Shown here piece after piece: positions 23,877 to 35,756 of a stretch of DNA of 64,000 nucleotides. The DNA is from Cunninghamella blakesleeana (Eukaryota; Mucoromycota; Mucoromycetes; Mucorales; Cunninghamellaceae). The translations under genes and the position numbers were made by a program. The notes beneath the pieces are model-generated. The model was not told the DNA's origin and did not search any database. It saw nothing but the letters and a program-made list of their open reading frames with translations. Each line of letters begins with the position of its first letter. Positions within the stretch are counted from its first letter, which is position 1. The stretch is from positions 3,617,501-3,681,500 of the forward strand of contig JAFCIZ010000002.1 in the NCBI GenBank assembly GCA_017871115.1, given 5' to 3'.

Positions 23877-25083
23877 TTATGCAAAAATATTCTTATCACT
23901 TAATTCAGTTTCTTGGCCTTGAGAATCCTTAATTCTTGCTTCACGATTCTTTACACTCATTTGTCTTTTAACATATTTTTGATTATGTTTCTTACGTTCA
24001 GCAGCACGAATCTAGAATTAATGTATTATTATAAAAATAAATAAAAAATGATTAGTCCAAAGAATACATACAAATAGCTTTTTTTTGTTTCACTTAGATA
24101 TAGCACTTACATAATTAGGATGAACAAATTCAGGATTTTCAAAAACAGTTGGACCTCCAAAGGAGCCATCAAAAATACGAATTACCGTTAAACAAAACCG
24201 AGGGCCAATTTCAATTAAAGAGAGATCATTCTTTTTATCCTCTAAAGAAAACCCAGGTGTGTTTTGTGCATTTTTTTCAACAATTTGATAATTTCTGAAC
24301 CAAATACGGTTATCCACAATAGAAAAGGATAAAACATGATCTACAAATGGTTTACTACGGCGACTTCCCTTTGGTACATTAAATACTTGTCCTAATAATT
24401 CCTTTAATAATTGCCAATGGGGTGCACTATCAAAGTTTTGGTCAAAGGATAAGACATGACGTGATCCTTTTAAACAGTTGCCAGTCATTTTTAATTCATC
24501 CATAGTGTGTACTACATGTATGTATATATATATATAAGGGGAAGAAAAAAATATGCATAAGTTTACTATATATTAACTCCCTCTATTTTTTAAATTGATA
24601 ATAAAAGTAAAGCTTACAGTTTTGAACATGAAATTTAACTGAAGGTCCATTGGGTGTTTTAGACATCCATAAATATAAATCTTGTCGTTTACGTACTTCA
24701 AAAAAGATGGCATTATTACAGTTGTTAAGTTCAGCAAGTTCATTTAGTAAATAAAGATCGGATTTGGTATCGAGTTTGGCATCTTTTTTAGAATGAGGTA
24801 AAAAACCTTCCAAATCAGTTAATAAATGACGGTGACTATTATAATTGATTAATAAATAAATAGATAGATATAAAAGAATATAGTTAATATTGATTTATTA
24901 TATCTTTTTATATCATTTTAAAATAATGCTTAATTAGTATATTCATACATATAATACTTACCGATAAGTAATACCACGAGAAGATAACAACATAACTCGT
25001 TGTTTATTAATACGTTTATCTTTTACTTTGTTTTCATTTGATCTTTGTGCAAGTTCTTCGGCTGCTTTAAATTTACTAGACAT
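23877..25083 (-). CDS. BRX1: Ribosome biogenesis protein BRX1 (Brix domain)
   Basis: Nucleolar assembly factor for the 60S ribosomal subunit. Exons: 25083-24962, 24835-24618, 24511-24111, 24011-23877, giving 291 aa, as in yeast. A Lys/Arg-rich head (NKQRVMLLSSRGITYRHRHL) leads into the Brix domain: DLEGFLPHSKKDAKLD, CNNAIFFEVRKRQDLYLWM, HTMDELKMTGNCLKGSRHVL, FVDHVLSFSIVDNRIWFRNY and IEIGPRFCLTVIRIFDGSFG. The last exon is basic (AAERKKHNQKYVKRQ), as usual. All splice junctions keep frame. MZT1 ends 228 bases upstream on the same strand. Confidence 0.96.
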
Positions 25084-25311
25084 TTTTTATGTAATAATGT
25101 GATATATAGAAAAGAGAAGGAAGAAGAAAAAAAAAAAGAGAGGTTGGGAAAATTTATATGTGGCTCTATAGCTAAGTAAAAGCAGTCAGTAAAAAGTTGG
25201 GTTTCAAATTTGATCATAAATGGTTCAAAAAAGGGAGAGAGAAATATATTTAAATTTTAAAACAGTACTTGGTTATAAAATACATATAAATAAAAAGATA
25301 TACGTATATAT

Positions 25312-25726
25312 TTATATGTTGGAATTTTTTTGTGCTGAAGCATGTTTTTGTAAATCTTTAATAACCGCCTATTATAATATATATATATATGTTTTGAAAT
25401 TAGCATATTTTTCTTATCATTATTATTTTATTTATTATACCCATAGTTTATTTTATTTTCATTCGTACCGCCAAGGCTTCCGGATTAACACCTTTTTCAC
25501 ATAAAGATATACATAAGGCTAAAGTATCTTTATCTAATTTAGTATTTAATATGGTGGATATTTCGTGTAAAACTATAAATATACATAAATAATTTTAAAA
25601 AATAAAATATATGTAAAACGAATAACCAAAAAAGAATAAATAATATCATGATATAGTATCTATAAATATAAACCTACTGTCAATTGTTTCTTTTACTTCA
25701 GTTGTTGTGGTAGTTGAATTATTCAT
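25312..25726 (-). CDS. MZT1: MZT1 / mitotic-spindle organizing protein 1
   Basis: Very small microtubule-nucleation factor that binds gamma-tubulin complex proteins at spindle pole bodies. Three exons, 25726-25678, 25572-25469 and 25368-25312, give 69 aa. The protein runs [20 protein letters not shown], then [31 protein letters not shown], matching human MZT1 (RETMDVLLEISRILNTGLD...CEQGINPEALSSVIKELRK) along its whole length. The Thr-rich N terminus is short and variable, as in other species. No single frame reveals this gene; it appears only after splicing at GTAGGT/TAG and GTACGA/TAG sites, with both junctions in phase. Confidence 0.92.
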
Positions 25727-26027
25727 ACTATTTTATTTTTATTTTGTTGAAAGAAAAAAAAAATAAAAGAAAGGCAAAGGAAAGAAAAATTGATTGCGCA
25801 TATTTTAAAAAATCCGGAATTTCAATTTTTTTTAAGTATCTGGATGCTAAAATGATCTTGATCAAATAAAAAAATTTATTATAGATTTAAAAAAAATATA
25901 TAGTAGTATTATAAACAAATAAATTAGAGGTATTACAATAAATAATAATTTGATAATAATATAAAATAAATCAAAATAGATATTAATTCACTTTACTATA
26001 ATTAAAATACATAAAGGTGTACATATG
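25727..26027. other. Intergenic region, MZT1 upstream
   Basis: About 300 bases of A/T with a few GC-containing words around 25790-25860. Serves as MZT1 upstream region and PQ-loop gene 3' end. Nothing else seen. Confidence 0.55.
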
Positions 26028-27154
26028 TTAAGATTTTATAGCCATTTCTTCTGGTATAGTCATTTCTTCATCCTTTTCTTGGTCCTTTTTCCTTGTGATA
26101 CCTTGGTTACCATTATACCATTGAAATATATAATATAAAATAAAGATGCCAGCATCAAAAAGAGCAATTCCAATATAGTTAACTAAACTTAAAACATCAA
26201 TAGAAGGCCGAAATGCTATACATACATAAGAATATACACATACACACACACATATATATATATACATATATATATAAAAGAGGAAACTGTATTACTATTT
26301 GTCAAAAGATATTGATTTTTTAATAAAAATAAATATATATCACTTTACCAAGACTAATAGTTGAAAAAACAGAACCAAAAAAATCCATAAATAAAAAAAC
26401 ATGAGAAACACCTTCGACTCTACGATGAACTAAACTATATTATTAGATATATACATATATATACATTAATCTACCCACACGTATTTTTTTATTACATACC
26501 AAAAATATCCCAATATTGAGGTAAAAACCCAACCAAAACTGTAACAACAGGTAAAATACCAAAAAATTGAATTGCTCGTTCAATTTCATCGGACTCAGAT
26601 CTTCGATATGCATAAACAAGTCCAACTTCCAATGCACCCATTATAATGGATATCATCAACAATGCTAAAAATGAATAATGTTTAGACCATTTTTTTTGAT
26701 AATATAATTCTTGTGTTACACAGATGGCCGCTATGAAGGAAAAAAGTTGAGGTTGAACGATTAGCGGAATAGCGACTTGAAGGCCAATATTATAATTTCC
26801 CAAAAATATTCCAGACACCACCCATATTAACATAGCCCAAGGTGAAAGTCCTTCCGTTGACCCTCTACGATAATTTTTATACACTTTTTTGAAAAAAAGA
26901 AAAAAAATAATAATGGCCATGAACAAAGCTATAAGTTAGTTATACTGAATATTAGTAATAACAATAAAAATGGAAAATGAAAAATGAAAAAGAGAGGGAA
27001 AGGGAAAAAAATAGAGTTGACAGTTGTAAGAATAGTATTTAATAAATAAATATTATTTTGTATATTTAAATGTACCTTGAGGAGCTAGCTGAAATGACCA
27101 TAAGACTAAACCAAGGTAACCAAATACTTGTTCTAATATTACATAATTGACCAT
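26028..27154 (-). CDS. PQ-loop (SLC66-like) seven-helix membrane protein
   Basis: Four exons, 27154-27076, 26883-26500, 26429-26349 and 26215-26028, give 243 aa with about seven membrane helices. Two PQ-loop motifs are visible: LAPQVYKNYRRGSTEGLS near residue 25 (assembled across intron 1) and FLPQYWDIFVHRRVEGVS (assembled across intron 2). Both have the Pro-Gln pair and the following basic and Ser/Gly residues typical of the family. The tail is charged (KKDQEKDEEM). PQ-loop proteins include lysosomal or vacuolar cationic amino-acid and cystine exporters; which substrate applies here is unknown. An alternative in-frame acceptor for exon 2 at 26929 would insert 15 mostly hydrophobic residues between the Pro-Gln pair and the basic stretch, so I chose the acceptor that restores PQVYKNYRR. 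Confidence 0.85.
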
Positions 27155-27705
27155 AATATTATTAAAATATTATGTAGTTTTATATATATATATATATATA
27201 AAGGAAGAGAGAGAGAAAGAAAAAGAAAGAAATGAATTATTTTAAAGGAAAAATATTTAAAATCAGGACTGAAATTCAATTATTTTTATTTTTTTGATCT
27301 TTATCTTGAAACTATTATTCTTCCATTCGCTGATCAAAATAAACAGGAAATAAATAAAAAGGATCTGATCTTGAATGTTTTATGTTTACTATATTTGTGT
27401 TGTTATTAATAAGAAAAGAATTACAATCAAGGTATTAATATTAAATTTAAATATTTCCATTTTTTTTTTCTCATCAAATAACAGTTGAATGGTTCAAATT
27501 TTATTATTAATGTTTATAAGGTCCGCTAGATAAATAATCAGTAAATTTTATTTAGTATATTTAGTTATATACATAGTATTAAAAAAAATTATTTTATTTA
27601 TTTATTTTACAAAATATAAAAGTAATAATTCTCTAAAAGTGTATTTAATTGAGTATTTTAAAACATATATATATATATACAAAAAGGTGATTATAATCAT
27701 TATCG
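27155..27705. other. Intergenic region, PQ-loop upstream
   Basis: About 550 bases. A (TA)n run (27181-27200) and an A/G-rich stretch lie just upstream of the PQ-loop start; the rest is plain A/T. No gene seen. Confidence 0.55.
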
Positions 27706-29026
27706 TCATAAAGGAGGATCGCCTAATAAAATATATAACGTAAAATAGTAAAAAAAAATATATATATTATTGATTCCTTTAGAAATAACAATAGTAACAA
27801 TGGTATTTATATTTATATGTATGTATTACGTACCTAAAGTTGGCCAATTTGGTATATATCTTTTATCTACAAGAGGCCATACCTGATTTGCATCATATAA
27901 TTCTATAAACTGTTGATCCATTGATCTTGATTTAGGATGAGAGTATCTTCTATATTCATCAAAAATAGATGTATGACTCCAGTTTTGAACTTTCCTTAAA
28001 CATCCAATTAAACAACCAGTACGATGCTATATATATAAATATAATTAGAGATATCAAATAATTATAATATATATCAGCTTTCATGAATTTCTTTTTTTCA
28101 CTCTTAATCTTTTTATTATTATTTTTTAAATAAACTTACCTTTCCTTTATTGCAGTGTATTAAAATAGGGTGATTTCGTTTATCTATTTAAAAAAGAATT
28201 TTAAAAAAAAGATAATCATTTAGAAGAAAATAAATTTTAGAATTTTATCATTGCCATCCGTCATTTAATTACCTAAAATGGCTGCTAACGCTGCACTTAT
28301 TTTATCTTCGGGAACTAATATTTGAAAGTTATATACATACATACATATATATACCATCATCAATGATAAATCTACTATTAATATTATTATTTCCTTTTGG
28401 TGATAATAGATATTGATATATCCATTTTATGTATATCGTTATTATTATGCTTATTTTTTACATTACTTTGAACAAAAGGCTCCTAATTAAATTATATAAA
28501 AAATAATACATAAATTAAATAAATATAAATATACAAGTTTATAATAATATATGTTTTATCTATTAACAATTATACTTTATTTACCTTATTTCCAGCAATG
28601 CCAAACTGTAAAAACTGAATACCTTGTTCTTCTAAAAACTTCATATTTTGTTCAGGATAGTCTTCTAAAATTAACGTTCTATTTAAAATAAAAATACAAT
28701 GAAATATAAATATAAATATAATAGATAATATATAAATAAATAAATAAATAAAAAGTAAAATCTTACAATACACTTTTTAGTTTTAATTTTTCTAAAAATT
28801 TAAAATGTTTTTTTTTTGGAAAAGAGCTTCTGTAAACATGTTGACAGACCATATTAAAGTTTTCAGGTGGAATTAAAGCTTCTTGATATAAATCAGGTTC
28901 TTCTTGAACAATAAAATCATCCATAAGTGACCAATTGGGCTCGGCAAGGATCTTTGTCGGTGATAACATTTGTATTTTATTTTTATCTTGTTGTTGCTGT
29001 TCTGAGCTGTCTTTTATTTTTTCCAT
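27706..29026 (-). CDS. SIW14: SIW14-type atypical dual-specificity phosphatase
   Basis: Plant-and-fungi atypical DSP family; yeast Siw14 removes the 5-beta phosphate of inositol pyrophosphates. Seven exons: 29026-28767, 28678-28585, 28482-28467, 28314-28273, 28183-28140, 28026-27834, 27722-27706, giving 221 aa. Family blocks: PPENFNMVCQHVYRSSFP, FLEKLKLKSVL, IQFLQFGIAGNKEPFVQIPE, the CX5R loop HCNKGKHRTG (Cys148, Arg154), WSHTSIFDEYRRYSHPKSR and DQQFIEL. Exon 3 is only 16 nt and encodes EPFVQ; reading past its GTAATG donor runs into a stop. The catalytic loop is split by an intron between Lys152 and His153. The last exon adds GDPPL; if intron 6 were retained the protein would end two residues after GT. 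The gene is divergent from BSD2. Confidence 0.93.
28467..28482 (-). other. SIW14: 16-nt internal microexon of SIW14
   Basis: Lies between an ATTAG acceptor and a GTAATG donor. It encodes EPFVQ, completing the family block GNKEPFV(x)IPE; without it the conserved glutamate-proline pair is missing. Confidence 0.85.
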
Positions 29027-29317
29027 ATATATATATAAGCTTATTTTTTATAGTTTAAAAAAATAAAAAAGTAAAAAAAAAAAAAAAGACGATTGAAAAA
29101 GAAGGAAAAAAATGAGAGCGTACGAAGAAAAATAAAAACTACTACATATAAAAATAAAAAAAGGTGTGATGAATGTAAATTTAAATTCCGATGTACCATT
29201 TTTCTTTTGTTTCCTTTTTATTTTTTCTCCTCTTTAATAAACCTTTTTTATCTCTCTTTTTTCTATTTTTCTCTTCTGCCAAGCAAAAAAAAAAAAAAAT
29301 AGATATATTTATTTTAA
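29027..29317. promoter_or_regulatory. Shared divergent promoter, SIW14 and BSD2
   Basis: Start codons of the two genes are 291 bases apart and face outward, so both promoters lie in this A-rich then CT-rich segment. No specific site claimed. Confidence 0.5.
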
Positions 29318-30833
29318 ATGTCTAGATACCAACAAGTAAACAATATATTATTATTAAATATATATATTATCACTAGCATTCATTTTTCAATATAATATGA
29401 TTACTTTTTATTTTTTATTCTAATTCCTTTTTTTTTTATCTAGTTATCCACAGTCGGAGACGAAGACGAAATATCTAGTAATACCCAAAGACAACAACCA
29501 CAGTCTAATCATTCACCAATTAATGTAAATAATAATGTCACAGCCCATGATAAACAACGTACTGATTTAGAAGATACATTTGGAGAAAATTTTGATGACG
29601 ATGAGGACGACGAAGACGATCAACAAGCAGACACACAACGCTTATTACCTTCTTCATCAACAACAGAACCAAGTACAAGTCGATCTATACCTTTTAGACA
29701 ACAGCCATCTTCGACACATCCTGCTGTTTTACCAGTAACTAATGATGGTGTCTTTTCTAATATGTCAGCCAAACCTGAATCGGAAAGTACTAAAGTAGAT
29801 GAAACCCCTCCTGTAAGTTTTTTTTATTATCAACCTACTTTCATTTATTATATATATATATATACATATATAAAAGAATTCGGCAGTTTTGTAAAATTAA
29901 TTTTATATTATACAATTTATTTTCTATTTATATATATACTCATAGACATATGATGTAGCTATAGCTGATGCTACCCCACCTTATTGGCAAACAACTGTTA
30001 TTGCACCTTTAGGTATGGGAGATATTATTCTAGTAGAAGGATTACCGGTAGGATCAATATTAGGATTTGCATGGAATCTATTAGGTAAACGACTTTTTTT
30101 TTATTTTATTTTTATATTTTAAATAACGATGACGTTATGAAGTTGATAATTACAAAGAAAAAGATAACTATTGGAATGGTGATTAATTACTTAATTAATT
30201 ATTGCTATATATTTATATACTATTTAGTTTCTGCAAGTTTCCAATTTGTTGGATTTATGTTGACTTATTTATTACACACATCTCATGCATCTAAGGTATT
30301 ATCACTATCATTATTATTATCATTGTTATTATTATTTTTACTATTATATATATGTATATATATTAAAATTATGTATTCATTTATTATTTCTTTTGCTATT
30401 ATTGTTTTATTAATTAATTAAATAGAATGGTTCACTTGCTGGTCTTGGTGTTTCTTTAGTTCAGTTTGGATTTTATATTCGAAGTAGTAAGTTATTTAAA
30501 TTTATTTATTTATAATTATATATATATAAATATGCATAATTGTTATTATTTATATTAATATTTATTCATTTATAATCATTATTATTATTATTACTATTGT
30601 TATTATTACTCTGTTTTAATTCAATAGGAGAATCTTTATTAGATGAATCCGAAGATGGAAATGATGATAATAACAATAATAACGACGAAGAAAGTCTGGA
30701 TGCTGATATTCTATCTTATATATTAATGATTATTGGGTGGTTTATAATCATCCGAGCAATAGCTGATTACACTAGAGCCAAAAAGATGGAAAGTATTATC
30801 GGACAAGAACCTACAGCCGATAACATGGTTTAA
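29318..30833 (+). CDS. BSD2: BSD2/NDFIP-type adaptor of NEDD4-family ubiquitin ligase
   Basis: Three-helix Golgi/endosome membrane adaptor that brings Rsp5-type ligases to transporters; yeast Bsd2 controls metal transporter turnover. Six exons: 29318-29335, 29444-29812, 29946-30084, 30228-30295, 30426-30486, 30628-30833, giving 286 aa. The cytosolic N-terminal half is acidic and Ser/Gln-rich. A PPTY motif (residues 128-131) for WW-domain binding is formed across the second exon junction. The conserved core YDVAIADATPPYWQTTV leads into GDIILVEGLPVGSILGFAWN, SASFQFVGFMLTYLLHTSHA and LAGLGVSLVQFGFYIR. A final helix (DILSYILMIIGWFIIIRA) follows an acidic Asn insertion. The neighbour SIW14 is divergent. 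Confidence 0.92.
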
Positions 30834-31836
30834 AAGAATTAAAAAAATTCTTACGTATATATTTATTCACCTCTTCTGTTTTACCAATTTATTTAATTTT
30901 TACTTACTTTTTTTTTCTTCCGGATAAAACATTTTACTTCTTTACACATTATTATTTTTTATTTCTTTTTATAATTTGTATAATAAATTTTTTTATTTAT
31001 ATTTATCGATTTATATATAAATAGCAGTATGATTTTAATAAATATAATTAAAATTTTGTATTACTGTTATATTTAGATCCTTCAATATTAGCCATAATGT
31101 ATTCCCTTTTTAAATATATATATATATATACTTTAATTTATTACCTGTTAATGTAATTTTTAGTTAAATAATAATTATAAAAAAAGATGTACCTTAAAAA
31201 TTTAATATAAAAAGTAGTATGGATCTTATAAAACTGGGTTTTAAACTTAAAAAAGCATCCTTTATCAATCTGTAAGTTTACAACAGGATTCGTTGTCATT
31301 TTGAGAATACTATTGGATAATAGTTATTTATAATTATTAATATAGTATATACTTTATATTATTCTGGAAACTTTGTAAGTAGCATATTATATTTTATTAT
31401 ATTTTACATACATTGCAATATGCATGAAAAATAACGAAACAAAAACTCTTGCAAATAAATAAATATAAATATATAATATATAATAATAATATTTATATAA
31501 AAAAATTATTTTATTTTACAATATAATTTTTTAAAAAAATAATTCAATAACTCATCAATAATATTAATAAAAATCAAACAGTATATTATTAATACAACTA
31601 CGGCAGGTTTGAATTCAAAAAATAGTTAGTGGCTGTAAGTTTACGCATAATTTTTGACCAAAAAGGCTTTTTCAGCTCAGGTGGAATTTTCAGTCACATT
31701 TTTATTTTTTTTCAAATTTCGCATTCGTATTTTTTTTTTATTTCTTTCTTCTTCACTTGTATTTTTTTTTTTTCTCCTCTTTTCGTTTCACTTTTTCCCC
31801 CCTCTTCTTTTTTTATTTTATTTTATTTTATATAAC
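30834..31836. other. Intergenic region, BSD2 to RLI1
   Basis: About 1 kb, same-strand genes. Mostly A/T; a mixed-sequence island at 31600-31690 (ACTACGGCAGG..., CAGCTCAGG) precedes CT-rich tracts (31725-31830) leading straight to the RLI1 ATG, a plausible promoter and 5' UTR. No gene supported. Confidence 0.55.
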
Positions 31837-33128
31837 ATGAGTGATAAACTTACTCGTATTGCTATTGTCAGTTCTGACAAGTGTAAACCAAAGAAATGTA
31901 GACAAGAATGGTATATAGACAACTGATTAAATAATCGCATCATGAAATATATATTAATAATATTCATAAACCAACCCTTTTAACCACTTTCTCGTTCTTT
32001 TTTCTTTTTTCTTTTTACTATATAGTAAGCGTTCCTGTCCTGTTAATCGTATGGGTATGTACTTTTTCTTTTCATTTTTTTAATAATTATATGTAAAAAT
32101 AATAATTAAAAAAGTTGACGCTGGTGTTTTATTAATATAATTTTTTTTTTTAAAAAAAAATATTTATTTTTATTAAAATAGGTAAATTCTGTATTGAAGT
32201 TGAACCTACAAGTAAAATATCATTTATTTCTGAAGAATTATGTATCGGTTGTGGTATTTGTGCAAAAAAATGTCCCTTTGGTGCCATTCATATTATCAAT
32301 TTACCTACTAACCTTGAATCTGAAGTAACTCATCGTTATTCTGCCAATTCTTTCAAGTTACATCGTTTACCTGTTCCTCGTCCTGGTCAAGTTCTTGGTT
32401 TGGTCGGTACTAACGGTATTGGAAAATCCACTGCTTTGAAAATTTTATCTGGTAAAATGAAACCAAACTTGGGTAACTTTGATAGTCCTCCTGATTGGGA
32501 AGATATTCTTAAACATTTCCGTGGTTCCGAATTACAAAATTATTTCACCAAAATTTTAGAAGATAACTTAAAGGTAGAGTTTTATTATAAATAATTGTAA
32601 TGACACAAAGAGGTATAATTTAAGAATAGGTTATTTAATTACAAACCATTTTTATATTTTTATTATTATTTAAAAAATAGGCTATTATTAAACCTCAATA
32701 CGTAGATCACATTCCAAAGGTTGTTAGTGGTAAAGTCGGCGCTCTTCTTGAAGATAAATTGGATCGTGATAATCTTGATTCTGTTATAGGCGATTTAGGT
32801 AAATAGTTAATTAAAATACGTATATATAGTGATTAGTACAATTTTTATTATATTCTATAAAGAAAGGAGAAAAGGCAGAAGCAAATAGAGAAAAGTATTC
32901 ATTTACTATTATTTTTATTATTATTTAGATCTTCGTGATGTATTACAACGTGAAGTTGGACAACTTTCTGGTGGGGAATTGCAACGTTTTGCTATTGGTA
33001 TTGTTGCTGTTCAAAATGCCAACGTATATATGTTTGATGAACCTTCATCTTATCTTGATGTTAAACAACGTTTAAATGCTGCTAGAGTTATTCGTTCATT
33101 ACTTTCTTCTACCACGTAAGTATATATA

Positions 33129-33161
<33 letters not shown>

Positions 33162-34325
33162 AATAAGTGATGGATTCTAAACTTACTTTGTATATATATA
33201 TTAAAAATATAAAATAGCTATGTCATTGTTGTTGAACACGATTTGTCTGTATTGGATTATCTCTCTGATTACGTTTGTATTTTATATGGTATGCCATCCG
33301 CTTATGGTGTTGTTACCCTTCCTGCATCTGTTCGTGATGGTAAATAATCACATATATTAAAAAGAAAAAAGGATAATAAATGAATAATTGTATAATAAAA
33401 TTAAAAAAAAATGTTATATATTATTATCAATAATATATATAATATAGGTATCAATATTTTCTTGGATGGTAATATCCGTACTGAAAATTTACGTTTCCGT
33501 GAAGAATCATTAACTTTCAAGATTGGTGAAGTAGCTGAAGAAGAATCCGTAGCTAAACATCGTAATTATTCATACCCTAAAATGATCAAGACTATGGGTG
33601 ATTTCAAATTGGAAGTGGAAGCTGGTGAATTTACTGATTCAGAAATTGTAGTCATGTTGGGTCAAAATGGTACTGGTAAAACCACCTTTATTCGTTTATT
33701 AGCTGGTCTTTTGAAACCTGATGGCGATCAAAAGGTTCCTGAATTGAATGTCTCTTATAAACCACAAAAGATTTCACCCAAATTCAAGGGTACCGTTCGT
33801 ATGTTATTCATTAAAAAAATCAAGGCTGCCTTCTTAAATCCTCAATTCAATACTGATGTCATGAAACCCCTTAATATTGATAACATTATTGATCAAGAAG
33901 TCATTCATTTATCTGGTGGTGAATTGCAACGTGTCGCCATCGTCCTTGCTTTAGGTCAACCTGCTGATATTTATTTGATTGATGAACCTTCTGCTTATTT
34001 GGATTCAGAACAACGTATTATTGCTGCTAAAGTCATTAAACGTTTCATTGTTCATTTCAAACGTACTGCTTTCATTGTAGAACACGATTTCATCATGGCT
34101 ACTTATTTAGCAGATCGTGTGGTAGTATATGATGGTACTCCTTCCGTTCATGCTATTGCTAATAGTCCTCAATCTCTTTTGACTGGTATGAATAAATTCT
34201 TGGCTTCTTTGGAAATCACTTTCCGTCGTGATCCTACTAATTATCGTCCTCGTATTAACAAAATGGATTCCCAATTGGATCAAGAACAAAAATTATCTGG
34301 CAATTATTTCTTCATTGATAATTAG
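31837..34325 (+). CDS. RLI1: ABCE1/RLI1 ribosome recycling ATPase
   Basis: Essential iron-sulfur ABC ATPase that splits terminated ribosomes. Seven exons: 31837-31910, 32026-32054, 32182-32573, 32681-32798, 32929-33115, 33218-33339, 33448-34325, giving 599 aa, the same as human ABCE1. Two 4Fe-4S sites are complete: [15 protein letters not shown] (Cys16, 21, 25, 29) and [12 protein letters not shown]. First nucleotide-binding domain: Walker [10 protein letters not shown], signature LSGGELQRF, Walker [14 protein letters not shown]-loop EHD. Second domain: [33 protein letters not shown]. The Cys25 codon is split by intron 1. Codon use is strongly biased (GGT, GTT, CGT), as in PheRS and acyl-CoA oxidase, fitting high expression. 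Confidence 0.97.
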
Positions 34326-35284
34326 AATTAAAAAAATTATTTATTTATTCCTTCTTTTCCCCTTTCCCATCATCTTTTAAAAGTCGCCTTTTAGTTTATT
34401 CATCATTTGATATACGTTTTTAGTATTAATATTCATTATTAGTATTATTATTATTATATTATTATTATTACATTTTTCATTTATTATTACTATTATTCCT
34501 TCTTCTTTTTTTTTGCTAAGTCTATTTTTATTTTATTTTTTTCTCTCTAATATATTCACAATTTTATAGACTATTTTTTTCTCAGTGTATAAAAAAGAAC
34601 TTCATCACTATGAAAATATCATTCAATAAAAAAAAAGAGCATATTTCTAATGATTAAAAAGTATTGGGAAGAGAAAAGGCTGGGCTCTAAAAAAAAATAC
34701 CCTATACTATTTTTATTTAAAAATGGCACTACTATTTTCTTGTACTTTGCTATTTCTTTAATTACTCTAGATATTAGCTTTCTGATAAATAAAACTATAT
34801 AAAAAATGAATACATATTATGTCGTACCCATATAAAGAGTTATTTCTATAAATTATTATCGAAATATTGATAACCTTTGTTTTCTATACCTTTTCTTTCT
34901 TCCAAACCCTTTTATGTCTTTATTTTTTTGACGGCAACACCTTTACGTATATTTTCGTCCATTGATATTTATTATTCTCAAAACTATTATATTCATGTAT
35001 TTTATTAATTTAAATCAAATCATATTTTTTTATAATACCATTTCATTTTAAAAAATACAATTATATTTTATTAATAAATTTACGCATTTTTTCATGATTT
35101 GTGATCAGCGCTATAGTTATACTACGAGACCCAATTTTTTAGTTCAGGGTAAAACTCAGCTATGGGACTGTTGGACTACTTAATTTTTTATCTATTTTTT
35201 CCACTCAGAATTTTTTCTCTTTCTTCCACTTTTTTTCTTCTTTTTTCTCTTCATAGTCGATAAAAAAATAAAAAATAAAAGATC
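34326..35284. other. Intergenic region, RLI1 to SF3B2
   Basis: About 960 bases. A (TTA)n-rich 3' part follows RLI1, and a mixed-sequence stretch at 35095-35180 (ATCAGCGCTATAG..., CTACGAGACCC, CTCAGCTATGGGACTG) stands out from the A/T background 100-190 bases before the SF3B2 start. It could be promoter or a small RNA; I see no snoRNA boxes in the right places. CT-rich tract at 35190-35255. Confidence 0.5.
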
Positions 35285-35702
35285 ATGGTTGCTCAAGTTG
35301 CAAATAACACAAAGATAGAAACTTCTGAACAACCAACAAAACAACAGCAGTCACAACAAAGGAAAAGAAATAGAAAGAAATCTAAAAAACAGCGTGCTGA
35401 AGAAGAAGCCGAAAGACAAAAAGTATATATTTATATATTATTGATTATTATTATTATTATTAAAATAAAAATATATTCAAGTACTATTTTTTGATTATTT
35501 AATAGGAACGTGAAAGTATAATAAAAAAAGATGAAGACGATGTAGATTTAAAGGATGTACAGTTTGAATATGTAATAGAACCAATAGACTTTACAAAAAT
35601 AAAAGGCGAAGATGGACAAGAAATAAATGAAGGAGTTTTTGATCAATTTGCTGATATTATTCGACACTTTCAACAAGGAAAAGAAGAGGATATGGTAAAC
35701 AG

Positions 35703-35756
<54 letters not shown>

